Positions 44,363 to 52,878 of a stretch of 64,000 nucleotides of DNA are shown in pieces. The position numbers were made by a program, and so were the translations under genes. This stretch comes from Oscillospiraceae bacterium (GTDB taxonomy: Bacteria; Bacillota; Clostridia; Oscillospirales; Oscillospiraceae): the NCBI GenBank assembly GCA_017622995.1, contig JAGAQA010000005.1, positions 1 through 64,000 of the forward strand. Reading direction: 5' to 3'. Positions within the stretch are counted from its first letter, which is position 1. The number at the start of each line of letters is the position of its first letter. Below the pieces are notes generated by a model. The model had not been told where the DNA came from and ran no database searches. It saw nothing but the letters and a program-made list of their open reading frames with translations.

Positions 44363-46195
44363 ATGAACACGGAAAAAAAGAAAATATCCCGTTCCTTCCA
44401 AAACTGGCTGCTGCTGCTGGTGGCTGCGGCATTTTTGACTACGACATCATTTTTGTGGGTATTCCAGACAAAGCTGGCCCAGGAAAATACCGTCCGCCTG
44501 CTGGAACTGAATATCGCCGATGTACGTCAGGATATTCAGGACGCTTCTGATGAAAATCTGCTGGCGCTGACAGCGGAGATCGCCGGAAAGCTGAACAATG
44601 CGCAGGCAATTACTGCCGATTTCCTTTTTGAATTATGTGATCAGTATGATGTCACGGAGATCAACTGCATTAACCCGGATGGATTGATTTATGTCAGTAC
44701 ATACCCCGATTTCCTGAACTATGATATGCGCAGCGGCGAACAGTCTGCGGAATTTATGGTATTGCTGGATGGGGAAACAGAATATGTTCAGCGCTATCAG
44801 CCGGTTTCCTATGATGCGTCCATCTCCCGGAAATATGCCGGTGTGGTGCTGGAAAACGGCGGTTTTGTTCAAGTGGGCTATGGCTTTGAACGCTTCCAGC
44901 GGGACATCAGGGAGTTTGTCATTGGTGTGACCCGAAACCGCCATGTGGGGGAAGGTGGCTGCATCCTTATTGCAGACGAAAGCTGGAATATTGTCAGTGA
45001 CCGAAATGGCAATGAAGGCAGGAATCTGGATGTGACCGGCATCTGGATCGATACCCAGACCATGTCTCAGGGAGAGGTGTTCTCTTCGGAGGTTTATGGG
45101 GAGAGCTGCTACTGTATGTATAAGCAGCAGGAGGGCTATACCATTGTAGCAGTAATGCCCCAAAGCGAAGCCGCCCTGTCCCGGAATGTTGCGGTGGGTG
45201 TGACCACAGCTATGCAGATTGTGATTTTTTCCGCCCTGTTTATCATGATTTTTGTACTGGTGAAGAAGCTGGTGGTGGACAACATTCTCAAAATTAACGG
45301 TTCTCTGGCTGCCATTACCGAGGGCCACCTGGATACGGTGGTGGATGTCCGTTCCCACGCAGAGTTTGCAGCGCTGTCTGACGACATCAATTCCACCGTG
45401 GATACGCTGAAACGATACATATCTGATGCGGAAGCCAGGATCGATGCGGAACTGGCCTTCGCCAAAGCGATTCAGCATTCTGCAATTCCCACTGTGTTTC
45501 CACCTTATCCCAACCGGAAAGAGTTTGAGATCTGGGCCTGCATGTATACAGCAAAAGAAGTGGGCGGCGATTTCTACGATTTCTATTTCGTGGATGAAGA
45601 TACGCTGGCGTTCTTGATTGCGGATGTGTCCGGCAAGGGTATTCCTGCTGCCATGTTTATGATGCAGGCCAAAACCCTGCTGAAAAGCTATGCTGAATCC
45701 GGCATGGCCGTGGCAGAAGTTCTGACCCAGGCCAACAACAAGCTCTGTGAGGGCAATGAGGCCGGAATGTTTGTTACGGTCTGGATGGGCTACCTGAATA
45801 CCCGAACAGGCGAAGTGACGTATGCTAACGCAGGCCACAATCCACCCATCATTCGCCATGCTGACGGCAGTGTGGAAATAGTCAAATCCCGTCCCGGTCT
45901 TGTGCTGGCGGGGATGGAGGGCATCCGCTACCGGCCCAATACGGTGCAGCTGAAACCGGGCGACCTGCTGTATCTCTATACCGATGGTGTGACCGAGGCT
46001 ACGGATGTGGCCAATAACCTCTATGGAGAAGCCCGTCTGCAGACCGTTCTGCAGCAGAAAAATGTTGGAGATGTTGAAACCGTTTGCCGGAAGGTGAAGG
46101 AAAATGTAGATAACTTTGTGGGAGATGCGCCCCAGTTTGATGACATCACCATGCTGGCACTGAAGTATACGCCTTCAGAGGAGGAAACGGTATGA
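44363..46195 (+). CDS. Membrane sensor PP2C phosphatase (SpoIIE/RsbU type)
   Basis: The 610-residue protein has an N-terminal helix (about 13-35), an extracytoplasmic sensor region to about 275 resembling a Cache/PAS-like fold, a second helix (TAMQIVIFSALFIMIFVLV), a HAMP-like linker (about 300-355), and a SpoIIE phosphatase domain from about 375. The metal-binding Asp residues are seen in EVGGDFYDFY, LIADVSGKGIPAAMFM and QFDDITMLAL. It should dephosphorylate the STAS protein in response to an outside signal. It overlaps the HATPase gene by 4 bases. Confidence 0.93.
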   Translation: MNTEKKKISRSFQNWLLLLVAAAFLTTTSFLWVFQTKLAQENTVRLLELNIADVRQDIQDASDENLLALTAEIAGKLNNAQAITADFLFELCDQYDVTEINCINPDGLIYVSTYPDFLNYDMRSGEQSAEFMVLLDGETEYVQRYQPVSYDASISRKYAGVVLENGGFVQVGYGFERFQRDIREFVIGVTRNRHVGEGGCILIADESWNIVSDRNGNEGRNLDVTGIWIDTQTMSQGEVFSSEVYGESCYCMYKQQEGYTIVAVMPQSEAALSRNVAVGVTTAMQIVIFSALFIMIFVLVKKLVVDNILKINGSLAAITEGHLDTVVDVRSHAEFAALSDDINSTVDTLKRYISDAEARIDAELAFAKAIQHSAIPTVFPPYPNRKEFEIWACMYTAKEVGGDFYDFYFVDEDTLAFLIADVSGKGIPAAMFMMQAKTLLKSYAESGMAVAEVLTQANNKLCEGNEAGMFVTVWMGYLNTRTGEVTYANAGHNPPIIRHADGSVEIVKSRPGLVLAGMEGIRYRPNTVQLKPGDLLYLYTDGVTEATDVANNLYGEARLQTVLQQKNVGDVETVCRKVKENVDNFVGDAPQFDDITMLALKYTPSEEETV

Positions 46196-46599
46196 AAGAA
46201 CTGACCATTGCGGCAACGGTGGAAAATATCGGAACTGTGACGGAGTTTGTGAATGAACAGCTGGAAGCACTGGACTGTCCCATGAGGGCACAAATGCAGA
46301 TTGATATTGCCATCGACGAGTTGTTTGGAAATATTGCCCATTACGCCTATAATCCCGATGTTGGAAATGCTACAGTTCGGGTAGAGGTAACGGAGGAACC
46401 GCTGGCAGTGATCATTACCTTTATTGACGGCGGCGTGCCCTACGACCCGCTGAAGGCTGCGGATCCGGATATTACCCTATCTGCAGAGGAACGGCAGATA
46501 GGCGGACTGGGGATCTACATGGTGAAAAAGTCCATGGACGAAATTACTTACGAATATAAGGATGGAAAAAACATCCTGTCCATTAAGAAAAAATTGTAA
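46192..46599 (+). CDS. RsbW/SpoIIAB-type HATPase, anti-sigma kinase
   Basis: The 135-residue protein is a GHKL ATPase domain. The N-box is IDIAIDELFGNIAHYAY, the G1 box is FIDGGVPYDP, and the G2-like motif is IGGLGIYMVKK. Such proteins phosphorylate the STAS partner and bind a target sigma or other regulator. ATG overlaps the phosphatase stop (ATGA). The controlled target is not obvious: the ECF sigma at 55142 is not the usual partner of this family. Confidence 0.92.
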   Translation: MKELTIAATVENIGTVTEFVNEQLEALDCPMRAQMQIDIAIDELFGNIAHYAYNPDVGNATVRVEVTEEPLAVIITFIDGGVPYDPLKAADPDITLSAEERQIGGLGIYMVKKSMDEITYEYKDGKNILSIKKKL

Positions 46600-46627
46600 G
46601 GCAGTCAGCTTCGGGGGAGTGTATGAA

Positions 46628-47101
46628 ATGAACGAACAATTATTCCGCAAAAAGAGCATTGAACGGGTATCTTCCCCGGAACAGCTGGATGCTTATATCC
46701 GGGTGGCAAACCCCGGAGTTTGGCTGGTACTGATTGCCATTATAGTGCTGCTGGTGGGAGTCTGCGTCTGGGGAATCCTGGGGCATTTGGATACCACGAT
46801 AAGCGCTGTTGCGGTCTGTGAAAATGGTACCATGACACTGTATGTAAAAGATGAGGACGGAAAAAGTGCCCGGACAGGAATGGAAGTGCGGATTGGCGAG
46901 GATACCGCTTCTGTTACAGCCATTTCCCTGATGCCAATAAAAGCAGAGACAGAGTTAAGTGATTATATCCGTCATGTGGGCGGCTTCGGGGCAGAGGACT
47001 GGGTCTATGCTCTTCAGACTGACGCACAGCTGCCGGATGGTGTTTACAGCGCGAAAATCATTGTGGAAAGCGTGTCGCCCATGTCTTTTGTGGTGAATTG
47101 A
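46628..47101 (+). CDS. NHLP-type secretion protein (short membrane-fusion adaptor)
   Basis: The 157-residue protein begins NEQLFRKKSIERVSSPEQLD, then one membrane helix (about 27-52), then GHLDTTISAVAVCENG. The LFRKxxxERxSSPEQL start and the position next to NHLP-type ABC genes match the NHLM bacteriocin secretion (HlyD-like) protein. It is much shorter than normal HlyD adaptors and lacks the long coiled-coil hairpin, fitting a single-membrane cell. Start is ATG 46628 with GGGGGAG upstream. Confidence 0.8.
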   Translation: MNEQLFRKKSIERVSSPEQLDAYIRVANPGVWLVLIAIIVLLVGVCVWGILGHLDTTISAVAVCENGTMTLYVKDEDGKSARTGMEVRIGEDTASVTAISLMPIKAETELSDYIRHVGGFGAEDWVYALQTDAQLPDGVYSAKIIVESVSPMSFVVN

Positions 47102-47111
47102 GGTAGTGGTT

Positions 47112-49295
47112 ATGGGTAAGACAAAACCGATTTCCCAGCCGTTGACCAAAGGCGTTGCCAAGGTTCCGGTGGTCATGCAGATGGAAGCCCTGGAATGCGG
47201 TGCGGCCTCCCTGACCATGGTCCTGGCCTATTACGGAAAATGGCTTCCGTTGGAGCAGGTCCGCGCAGACTGCGGTGTGTCCCGGGATGGCTCCAACGCA
47301 AAAAATGTGCTGCGGGCAGCAAGAAGCTACGGTCTCAGTGCCAAGGGCTACCGCTTTGAGCCGGAGGATCTGAAAACCTACGGCAAATTTCCCTGTATCA
47401 TCCACTGGAATTTCAACCATTTTGTGGTGCTGAACGGTTTCAAAGGAGATAAGGCGGTACTGAACGACCCGGCCAAGGGCTGCTACAGTGTCCCAATGGA
47501 AACTTTTGACAAATCCTTTACAGGCATTTGTCTGATGTTTGAACCCACGGAAGACTTTGTGCCCGGCGGAACGCCCAGAAGTGTATGGGATTTTGCCATG
47601 GAGAAAGTGAAAGGTGCGGGAACCGCGGTTGCATTTACTGTGATTACCACGGTCATCGCCTCTTTGCTGGGGATCATCCAGCCGGCCTTCTCCCGAATTT
47701 TTCTGGACCGGCTGCTGACAGGAGTGAATCCCGGCTGGACAAATCCCTTCCTGTGGGCGCTGTCTGGTTTGGCGGTGGTCCAGATCATCCTTGCGTTTAT
47801 CCGGGCTGTATTTTCTGCCCGGCTCCATGCCAAGATCGCGGCGGTGGGCAGCACCGCTTATTTGTGGAAGGTACTACATCTTCCTATGGAATTTTTCTCC
47901 CAGCGGATGGCTGGTGATATTCAGCAGCGAATGGGGTCCAATGCCTCCATTGCGGAAAAATTGGTGAATACCCTGTCTCCCTTGGTAATCCAGGCGGCCA
48001 TGATGGTGTTCTATCTGGTGGTCATGGTGCGCTACAGTTTGCTGTTGACGCTGATCGGCGTGTTCTCCATCGTGATCAATCTGTTTGTGTCCCGGTATAT
48101 CTCCCGGAAGCGGGTGAATCTGACCCGGGTGCAGATGCGCGACAGCGGTAAGCTTTCCGGCACCACGGTAGCGGGCATCGAAATGATCGAGACCATCAAA
48201 GCCAGCGGTGCGGAGAATGGTTTCTTTGAAAAGTGGTCCGGTTATCAGGCCAGCGTCAATGCTCAGAAGGTGGCCTTCTCCCGTTTAAATCAGTATGTGG
48301 GCCTGATCCCCCAGATCGTGTCCACCCTGACGGATACGGCGGTGCTGATCCTTGGGGTCTGGCTGGTGATGGAGGGGCAGTTTACCATTGGTATGGTCAT
48401 GGCCTTTCAGGGCTTTTTGAGCAGCTTTACTGCCCCTGCTTCCCAGTTGATCGGGGCGGGGCAGACCATCCAGGAGCTGCGTACCGATATGGAGCGCATC
48501 GAGGACGTGATGCGCTATCCGGAGGATGCGGCCTGTGTGGATACACCGCTGGACGAAGATGCGGAATATGATAAGCTCTCCGGTGCGGTGGAACTGAAAA
48601 ACGTCACCTTCGGATATTCCCGGCTGGCGGAGCCTCTGATCCGGGATTTCAGCATGACGCTGAAGCAGGGCAGCCGGGTGGCTTTCGTGGGTGCTTCCGG
48701 CTGCGGAAAATCCACTTTGGCCAAGCTGATCTCGGGACTCTATCAGCCCTGGAGCGGTGAGATCCTCTTTGACGGAAAGCCACAGACTGCCATTGACCGC
48801 AGTGTGTTCACCGGTTCTCTGGCGGTGGTGGATCAGGATATTATCCTGTTTGAAGATACCATTGCCAACAATATCAAAATGTGGGATTCCTCCATCGAGG
48901 ATTTTGAAATGATCCTTGCGGCCCGGGATGCCCAGATCCACAGTGATATCATGCAGCGCGAAGGTGGCTACAACTATAAGCTCACCGAAGGCGGCAAGGA
49001 CTTATCCGGCGGACAGCGGCAGCGGCTGGAAATTGCCCGGGTGCTGGCCCAAGATCCCACCATTATCATTCTGGACGAAGCCACCTCTGCTTTGGATGCA
49101 AAGACGGAATATGATGTGGTGAAATCCATCCAGGACCGGGGCATCACCTGCATCGTGGTGGCCCACCGGCTGTCCACGATCCGGGACTGCGACGAGATCA
49201 TTGTGCTGGACCGGGGCAGGGTGGTGGAACGGGGTACCCACGAGGAACTGTATGCTCTGGGCGGTGCCTATACCAAACTGGTTACCAGTGATTGA
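47112..49295 (+). CDS. C39 peptidase-ABC exporter (NHLP-type, PCAT)
   Basis: This 727-residue transporter should cut precursor leaders after a double-glycine-type site and export the core. The N-terminal C39 peptidase has Cys29 in QMEALECGAAS, His103 in NFNHFVVL and Asp119 in LNDP. Six membrane helices follow (about 160-440), then the ATPase with GASGCGKST, LSGGQRQRLEIARVL and IILDEATSALD. All catalytic residues are present. The peptide genes downstream supply its likely substrates. ATG 47112 follows GAGGTA. Confidence 0.95.
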   Translation: MGKTKPISQPLTKGVAKVPVVMQMEALECGAASLTMVLAYYGKWLPLEQVRADCGVSRDGSNAKNVLRAARSYGLSAKGYRFEPEDLKTYGKFPCIIHWNFNHFVVLNGFKGDKAVLNDPAKGCYSVPMETFDKSFTGICLMFEPTEDFVPGGTPRSVWDFAMEKVKGAGTAVAFTVITTVIASLLGIIQPAFSRIFLDRLLTGVNPGWTNPFLWALSGLAVVQIILAFIRAVFSARLHAKIAAVGSTAYLWKVLHLPMEFFSQRMAGDIQQRMGSNASIAEKLVNTLSPLVIQAAMMVFYLVVMVRYSLLLTLIGVFSIVINLFVSRYISRKRVNLTRVQMRDSGKLSGTTVAGIEMIETIKASGAENGFFEKWSGYQASVNAQKVAFSRLNQYVGLIPQIVSTLTDTAVLILGVWLVMEGQFTIGMVMAFQGFLSSFTAPASQLIGAGQTIQELRTDMERIEDVMRYPEDAACVDTPLDEDAEYDKLSGAVELKNVTFGYSRLAEPLIRDFSMTLKQGSRVAFVGASGCGKSTLAKLISGLYQPWSGEILFDGKPQTAIDRSVFTGSLAVVDQDIILFEDTIANNIKMWDSSIEDFEMILAARDAQIHSDIMQREGGYNYKLTEGGKDLSGGQRQRLEIARVLAQDPTIIILDEATSALDAKTEYDVVKSIQDRGITCIVVAHRLSTIRDCDEIIVLDRGRVVERGTHEELYALGGAYTKLVTSD

Positions 49296-49307
49296 GGAGG
49301 TGATGTC

Positions 49308-51491
49308 GTGGGCTGGTTTGATGAACAGATCAAGGAAAGAAAACGAAAGGATGATGAGATTTTCTCCGAGGCCTTTGTGGGCATCGCCGATGCGGTGCTG
49401 GGTTCCCGGCTGGCATCTGTTTATTCCACAGAGGAAGAAAAGGCAGAGGACGCCATCGGAGAGATTCTGAAATACTACCATGTAAAGCCCCGGGAGGTTC
49501 CCTCTTCCATAAAGGGACTGAACGACCGGCTGGAATTTCTGCTGCGGCCCTACGGCATCATGCACCGCAGAGTGAAGCTGGAAACAGGCTGGCACCGGGA
49601 TGCCATTGGTGCCATGCTGGCAACCCGGAAGGACGACGGCACGGTGACAGCCCTGATCCCCAAAGGGCTTAGCGGCTATGTGTACTTTGACAATAAAAAC
49701 GGAAAATGGGCGAAGATCAGTCAAAAGAATGAAACGCTGTTTGAGGAAGAAGGCATCTGCTTCTATAAGCCTTTCCCTTTGAAAAAGCTGACCATCCCAT
49801 CCCTGATGCGCTATGTTTTGGATTGCCTGTCCCCGGCAGACCTGTCTCTGGTGGCCCTGGCCACCTTGGCAGTCTCCCTGGTGGGACTGCTGTCGCCGAA
49901 GCTGAACAGCCTGCTGTTCGGTACTGTAGTGGAAAGCGGTCAGCTGCGGCTGCTTGTTGGCATTGCGGTATTTCTGGTCAGTGCTGGAATCAGCCGCCTG
50001 CTGGTTAACGCGGTAAAGGCGTTGGTGGTGGAGCGGGCGAACACCAAAATCGACCTGTCCGTGCAGGCGGCCACCATGATGCGGATCCTGTCTCTGCCTG
50101 CGGACTTTTTCAAGAAATACAGCTCCGGCGATTTGGCATCCCGGACCGGGTATCTGCAGTCTCTGTGTAATATGCTGGTATCCGCGGTGCTGAATACGGG
50201 CCTGACTTCGGTGTTTTCTCTGCTGTACATTTCTCAAATCTTTGTGTATGCGCCGATGCTGGTGGTACCGGCTTTGAGCGTTACTCTGGTGACGCTGGTA
50301 TTTACGCTGGTCACCACCTTCTGCCAGATGAAGTTGACCCGGCAGCAGATGGAGCTTGCCTCCAAAGAAAGCGGTATGAGCTATGCTCTCATCACCGGCA
50401 TCCAGAAGATCAAACTTTCCGGTGCGGAGAAGCGGGCCTTTGCACGGTGGGCGGAAGTTTTCTCCCGGCGGCTGGCACTGACCGCCAATCCTCCCATGTT
50501 CCTGCGGGCCAATGCCGCCATTTCTGCGGCGATCTCTCTGACAGGAACAATTGTCATGTACTATTTCGCCTTGAAAAGCGGCATTTCCGTGGCGGAATAC
50601 TACGCCTTTAACACGGCCTACGGCATGATGTCCGGTGCATTTCTATCTCTGGCAGGCATTGCCTCAACGATTGCCCGGCTAAAGCCGGTGCTGGATATGG
50701 CAAAGCCCCTGATGGATACGGTTCCCGAGGTTTCCGAAGGCAAGGTGGTCATCGACCGGCTGTCCGGCGGCATCGAGCTGAACAATGTTTCCTTCCGATA
50801 TAACGAGTCCATGCCCATGGTCATTGACGATCTTTCTTTGAAGATCCGTCCGGGACAGTATGTGGCCATCGTGGGCAGCACCGGCTGCGGCAAGTCCACC
50901 CTGATGCGGCTGCTTCTGGGCTTTGAGAAACCCCAGAAGGGCGCTGTCTACTATGACGGCAAGGATCTGAATGCCATCGATCTGAAATCCCTACGGCAGA
51001 AAATCGGCGTGGTGATGCAGGACGGCAAGCTGTTCCAGGGAGATATCTTCTCCAATATCACCATTTCCGCACCTCAGCTGACTTTGAAAGAGGCCTGGGA
51101 GGCGGCGGAGATGGCAGGTGTTGCTGAGGATATCCGGGCCATGCCCATGGGGATGCACACCGTCATTTCCGAGGGCAGCGGCGGCATCTCCGGCGGCCAG
51201 CGGCAGCGGCTGATGATTGCCCGGGCCATTGCTCCCAAACCCAAGATACTGATGTTTGACGAGGCCACCTCGGCCCTGGACAATCTGACCCAGAAAACCG
51301 TGTCGGATTCTCTGGACAAGCTGAAATGCACGAGAATCGTCATCGCCCATCGTCTTTCCACCATCCGCCACTGTGACCGGATCCTCTATCTGGAAAAGGG
51401 GAAAATCCTGGAGGACGGCACCTATGAGGAGCTGATCGCCAGGGGCGGGAAGTTTGCTGATTTGGTGGAACGGCAGAGGTTGGACACATAA
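49308..51491 (+). CDS. Second NHLP-type ABC exporter (permease-ATPase)
   Basis: The 727-residue protein pairs with the PCAT, as in NHLP systems, which usually carry two ABC genes. Residues 1-150 form an N-terminal domain without C39 catalytic residues. Membrane helices follow (about 170-440), then the ATPase with VGSTGCGKSTLMRLLLG, GGISGGQRQRLMIARAI and LMFDEATSALD. The GTG start at 49308 lies just after GAGGAGGTGATG. It is 12 bases from the PCAT gene. Confidence 0.93.
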   Translation: MGWFDEQIKERKRKDDEIFSEAFVGIADAVLGSRLASVYSTEEEKAEDAIGEILKYYHVKPREVPSSIKGLNDRLEFLLRPYGIMHRRVKLETGWHRDAIGAMLATRKDDGTVTALIPKGLSGYVYFDNKNGKWAKISQKNETLFEEEGICFYKPFPLKKLTIPSLMRYVLDCLSPADLSLVALATLAVSLVGLLSPKLNSLLFGTVVESGQLRLLVGIAVFLVSAGISRLLVNAVKALVVERANTKIDLSVQAATMMRILSLPADFFKKYSSGDLASRTGYLQSLCNMLVSAVLNTGLTSVFSLLYISQIFVYAPMLVVPALSVTLVTLVFTLVTTFCQMKLTRQQMELASKESGMSYALITGIQKIKLSGAEKRAFARWAEVFSRRLALTANPPMFLRANAAISAAISLTGTIVMYYFALKSGISVAEYYAFNTAYGMMSGAFLSLAGIASTIARLKPVLDMAKPLMDTVPEVSEGKVVIDRLSGGIELNNVSFRYNESMPMVIDDLSLKIRPGQYVAIVGSTGCGKSTLMRLLLGFEKPQKGAVYYDGKDLNAIDLKSLRQKIGVVMQDGKLFQGDIFSNITISAPQLTLKEAWEAAEMAGVAEDIRAMPMGMHTVISEGSGGISGGQRQRLMIARAIAPKPKILMFDEATSALDNLTQKTVSDSLDKLKCTRIVIAHRLSTIRHCDRILYLEKGKILEDGTYEELIARGGKFADLVERQRLDT

Positions 51492-51511
51492 AAAATATTT
51501 TTGGGAAAGTA

Positions 51512-51540
51512 TATACCTTTTTGGTACTTGCTTCGTATAA
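51512..51540 (+). promoter_or_regulatory. ECF-sigma-like promoter P1 (peptide array)
   Basis: TATACC (51512-51517), 16 bases, then CGTATAA (51534-51540). The same layout recurs at 52254 and 54207 and resembles the B. subtilis SigW consensus TGAAAC-N16-CGTA. It sits between the second ABC gene and the first peptide gene. Confidence 0.75.
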
Positions 51541-51575
51541 AGAGGCAAAGAAACAAAAACGAGGAGGATAACAAT

Positions 51576-51770
51576 ATGGAAAACAAGGAACTGAAGAAGC
51601 CCATCCCGGTGGAGCTGGATGATAATGCACTGGATACTGTCAGCGGCGGTACGGAACCTTCTCAGGACGAGGAATTCATAGGAGGGATGCCGATAGACCC
51701 GAGTAATCAGTATATTGAGTTTCAATTTTACTCTGAATATATAGAAGAAGCTGAGAAGCGTTCTAATTAA
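51576..51770 (+). CDS. Double-glycine leader peptide A (acidic core, no Cys)
   Basis: The 64-residue precursor has the leader MENKELKKPIPVELDD and then NALDTVSGG, cut expected after Gly25. The core of 39 residues is acidic, with no Cys and with an EYIEEAEKR end. GAGGAGG lies before ATG. It is the first gene after P1 and the only larger member without cysteines, so it may differ in function from the zinc-ribbon members. Not recognised as any known bacteriocin. Confidence 0.85.
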   Translation: MENKELKKPIPVELDDNALDTVSGGTEPSQDEEFIGGMPIDPSNQYIEFQFYSEYIEEAEKRSN

Positions 51771-51809
51771 AAGTCCTATTGGTCATTGGCAAAACGGAGG
51801 AATCACAAT

Positions 51810-52082
51810 ATGGAAAACAAGAAACTGAAAAATCCTATGCTGAACGAGCTGGATGAGGATATGCTGGGCAATGTGTCCGGCGGTACGGAGGATGATGGCT
51901 GGTATTGGGGATTTGGATTTCCTCCGCATTATCTCAATGCCTGCCCCAAGTGTGGGGGTGGCGTATATTCCTGGCCCCTACCGGAATCCATGGGAGGTGG
52001 GATCGTCTTTGCTTGCGGTCCCTGCGACTGGGAAGGGCGTTCTGCCAGTGAATTGGCTCCCGGTTACATCTATAACGGGTGA
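51810..52082 (+). CDS. Double-glycine leader peptide B (two CxxC pairs)
   Basis: The 90-residue precursor has the leader KNPMLNELDEDMLGNVSGG with cut after Gly25. The core has WYWGFGFPP and two Cys pairs, Cys45/48 (CPKC) and Cys69/72 (CGPC), 20 residues apart, as in a zinc ribbon. It is a close paralogue of peptide F at 54554. GGAGG lies before ATG. A broken sigma-factor gene follows directly. Confidence 0.88.
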   Translation: MENKKLKNPMLNELDEDMLGNVSGGTEDDGWYWGFGFPPHYLNACPKCGGGVYSWPLPESMGGGIVFACGPCDWEGRSASELAPGYIYNG

Positions 52083-52229
52083 GCAAGACCGGCAAATCCT
52101 GTGCTGCTGCATTATGATAAGGGCATGCCCCTGAAAGCTGTGGCGGATGAATTGGAAATGTCCTACATAAACGCGAAGGTGACCCACAAAAAAGCCCTGT
52201 CCGGCCTGCGGCTTGCCATGGGCGCATAA
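52083..52229 (+). pseudogene. Remnant of an ECF sigma factor (region 4 end)
   Basis: From about 52107 the frame reads LLHYDKGMPLKAVADEL then EMSYINAKVTHKKALSGL to a TAA at 52227-52229. This matches the C-terminal region 4 of the intact sigma at 55142 (LLHYYKGLTLKEVADKM and MSYINAKVIHKKALSGL). Just upstream, EQDRQIL matches the next residues in another frame, so two bases were gained or one lost. The rest of the gene is gone and no start remains. Confidence 0.88.
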
Positions 52230-52253
52230 AAATCAAAAATTTACCGGAAGGAA

Positions 52254-52282
52254 TATACCATCCGGGTATTTCCATCGTATCA
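52254..52282 (+). promoter_or_regulatory. ECF-sigma-like promoter P2 (peptide array)
   Basis: TATACC (52254-52259), 16 bases, then CGTATCAAT (52276 on). GGAA precedes the -35 box as at P1. The spacing equals that of P1 and P3. It serves peptides C and D and probably the lipoprotein. Confidence 0.75.
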
Positions 52283-52312
52283 ATAGACAAAGAAATCAAG
52301 GAGGAAAACACC

Positions 52313-52597
52313 ATGGAAAACAAGAAACTGAATAACCCCATGCTGGATGAGCTGGATGATGATGCGCTGAGTAATGTGTCCGGTGGTGCAGATCCCAACT
52401 ATTATAGAAGCTGTACCGATTTTCTCTGCTTCTATTGCGGTTATCAAAGAACAGATTCGGGAGAAATGTCCCATGTGTGTCTAGGCAGGGGCTACCAAAC
52501 GGCGCACCGCTGTGATAATTGTAAGCATCTTCTGCGCTGCGACCATGGGCTGGCGTTTAAGGAAAAGGATGATGCAATAATGGGTATTGGGGGATAA
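52313..52597 (+). CDS. Double-glycine leader peptide C (seven Cys)
   Basis: The 94-residue precursor has the leader NNPMLDELDDDALSNVSGG, cut after Gly25. The core has Cys34, 39, 42, 56, 67, 70 and 76, including CFYCGY and CDNC, and His residues that could complete zinc sites. AAGGAGG lies before ATG. It ends with a GIGG sequence. First gene after P2; peptide D follows after 3 bases. Confidence 0.85.
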   Translation: MENKKLNNPMLDELDDDALSNVSGGADPNYYRSCTDFLCFYCGYQRTDSGEMSHVCLGRGYQTAHRCDNCKHLLRCDHGLAFKEKDDAIMGIGG

Positions 52598-52600
52598 CAT

Positions 52601-52861
52601 ATGGAAAACAAAAATCAATTTGAACTGAACGATGATGTGCTGAATGCAGTTTCCGGCGGTGCCTTTGGCGATTGGGAAACCTGCCCCGTGTGTGGCAAGC
52701 CCAAGCGCGAGGGATATATCTGCATCCATTGTGATATGGCAGATGGCGTAGTAACCTGCTTCCGCTGCCGCAGCCCGCTGACACGGGAAGCCGGATGTGC
52801 CCACTGCGGCACGACCTGGGATGAATATCTTCAGATTACAGCGCCATTGCGCAGTGAATGA
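52601..52861 (+). CDS. Double-glycine leader peptide D (four CxxC pairs)
   Basis: The 86-residue precursor has the short leader NQFELNDDVLNAVSGG, cut after Gly20. The core carries four evenly spaced pairs: Cys28/31 (CPVC), Cys41/44 (CIHC), Cys53/56 (CFRC) and Cys66/69 (CAHC). This is the layout of two zinc ribbons in series and is hard to explain as a lanthipeptide. Its stop overlaps the longer ATG of the next frame. Confidence 0.87.
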   Translation: MENKNQFELNDDVLNAVSGGAFGDWETCPVCGKPKREGYICIHCDMADGVVTCFRCRSPLTREAGCAHCGTTWDEYLQITAPLRSE

Positions 52862-52878
52862 GAAAAGAGGAAATGAAC

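Noticed and set aside
51853-52134. Alternative frame overlapping peptide B
   Set aside because: It is out of frame with the leader and its ribosome binding site and has no family pattern.
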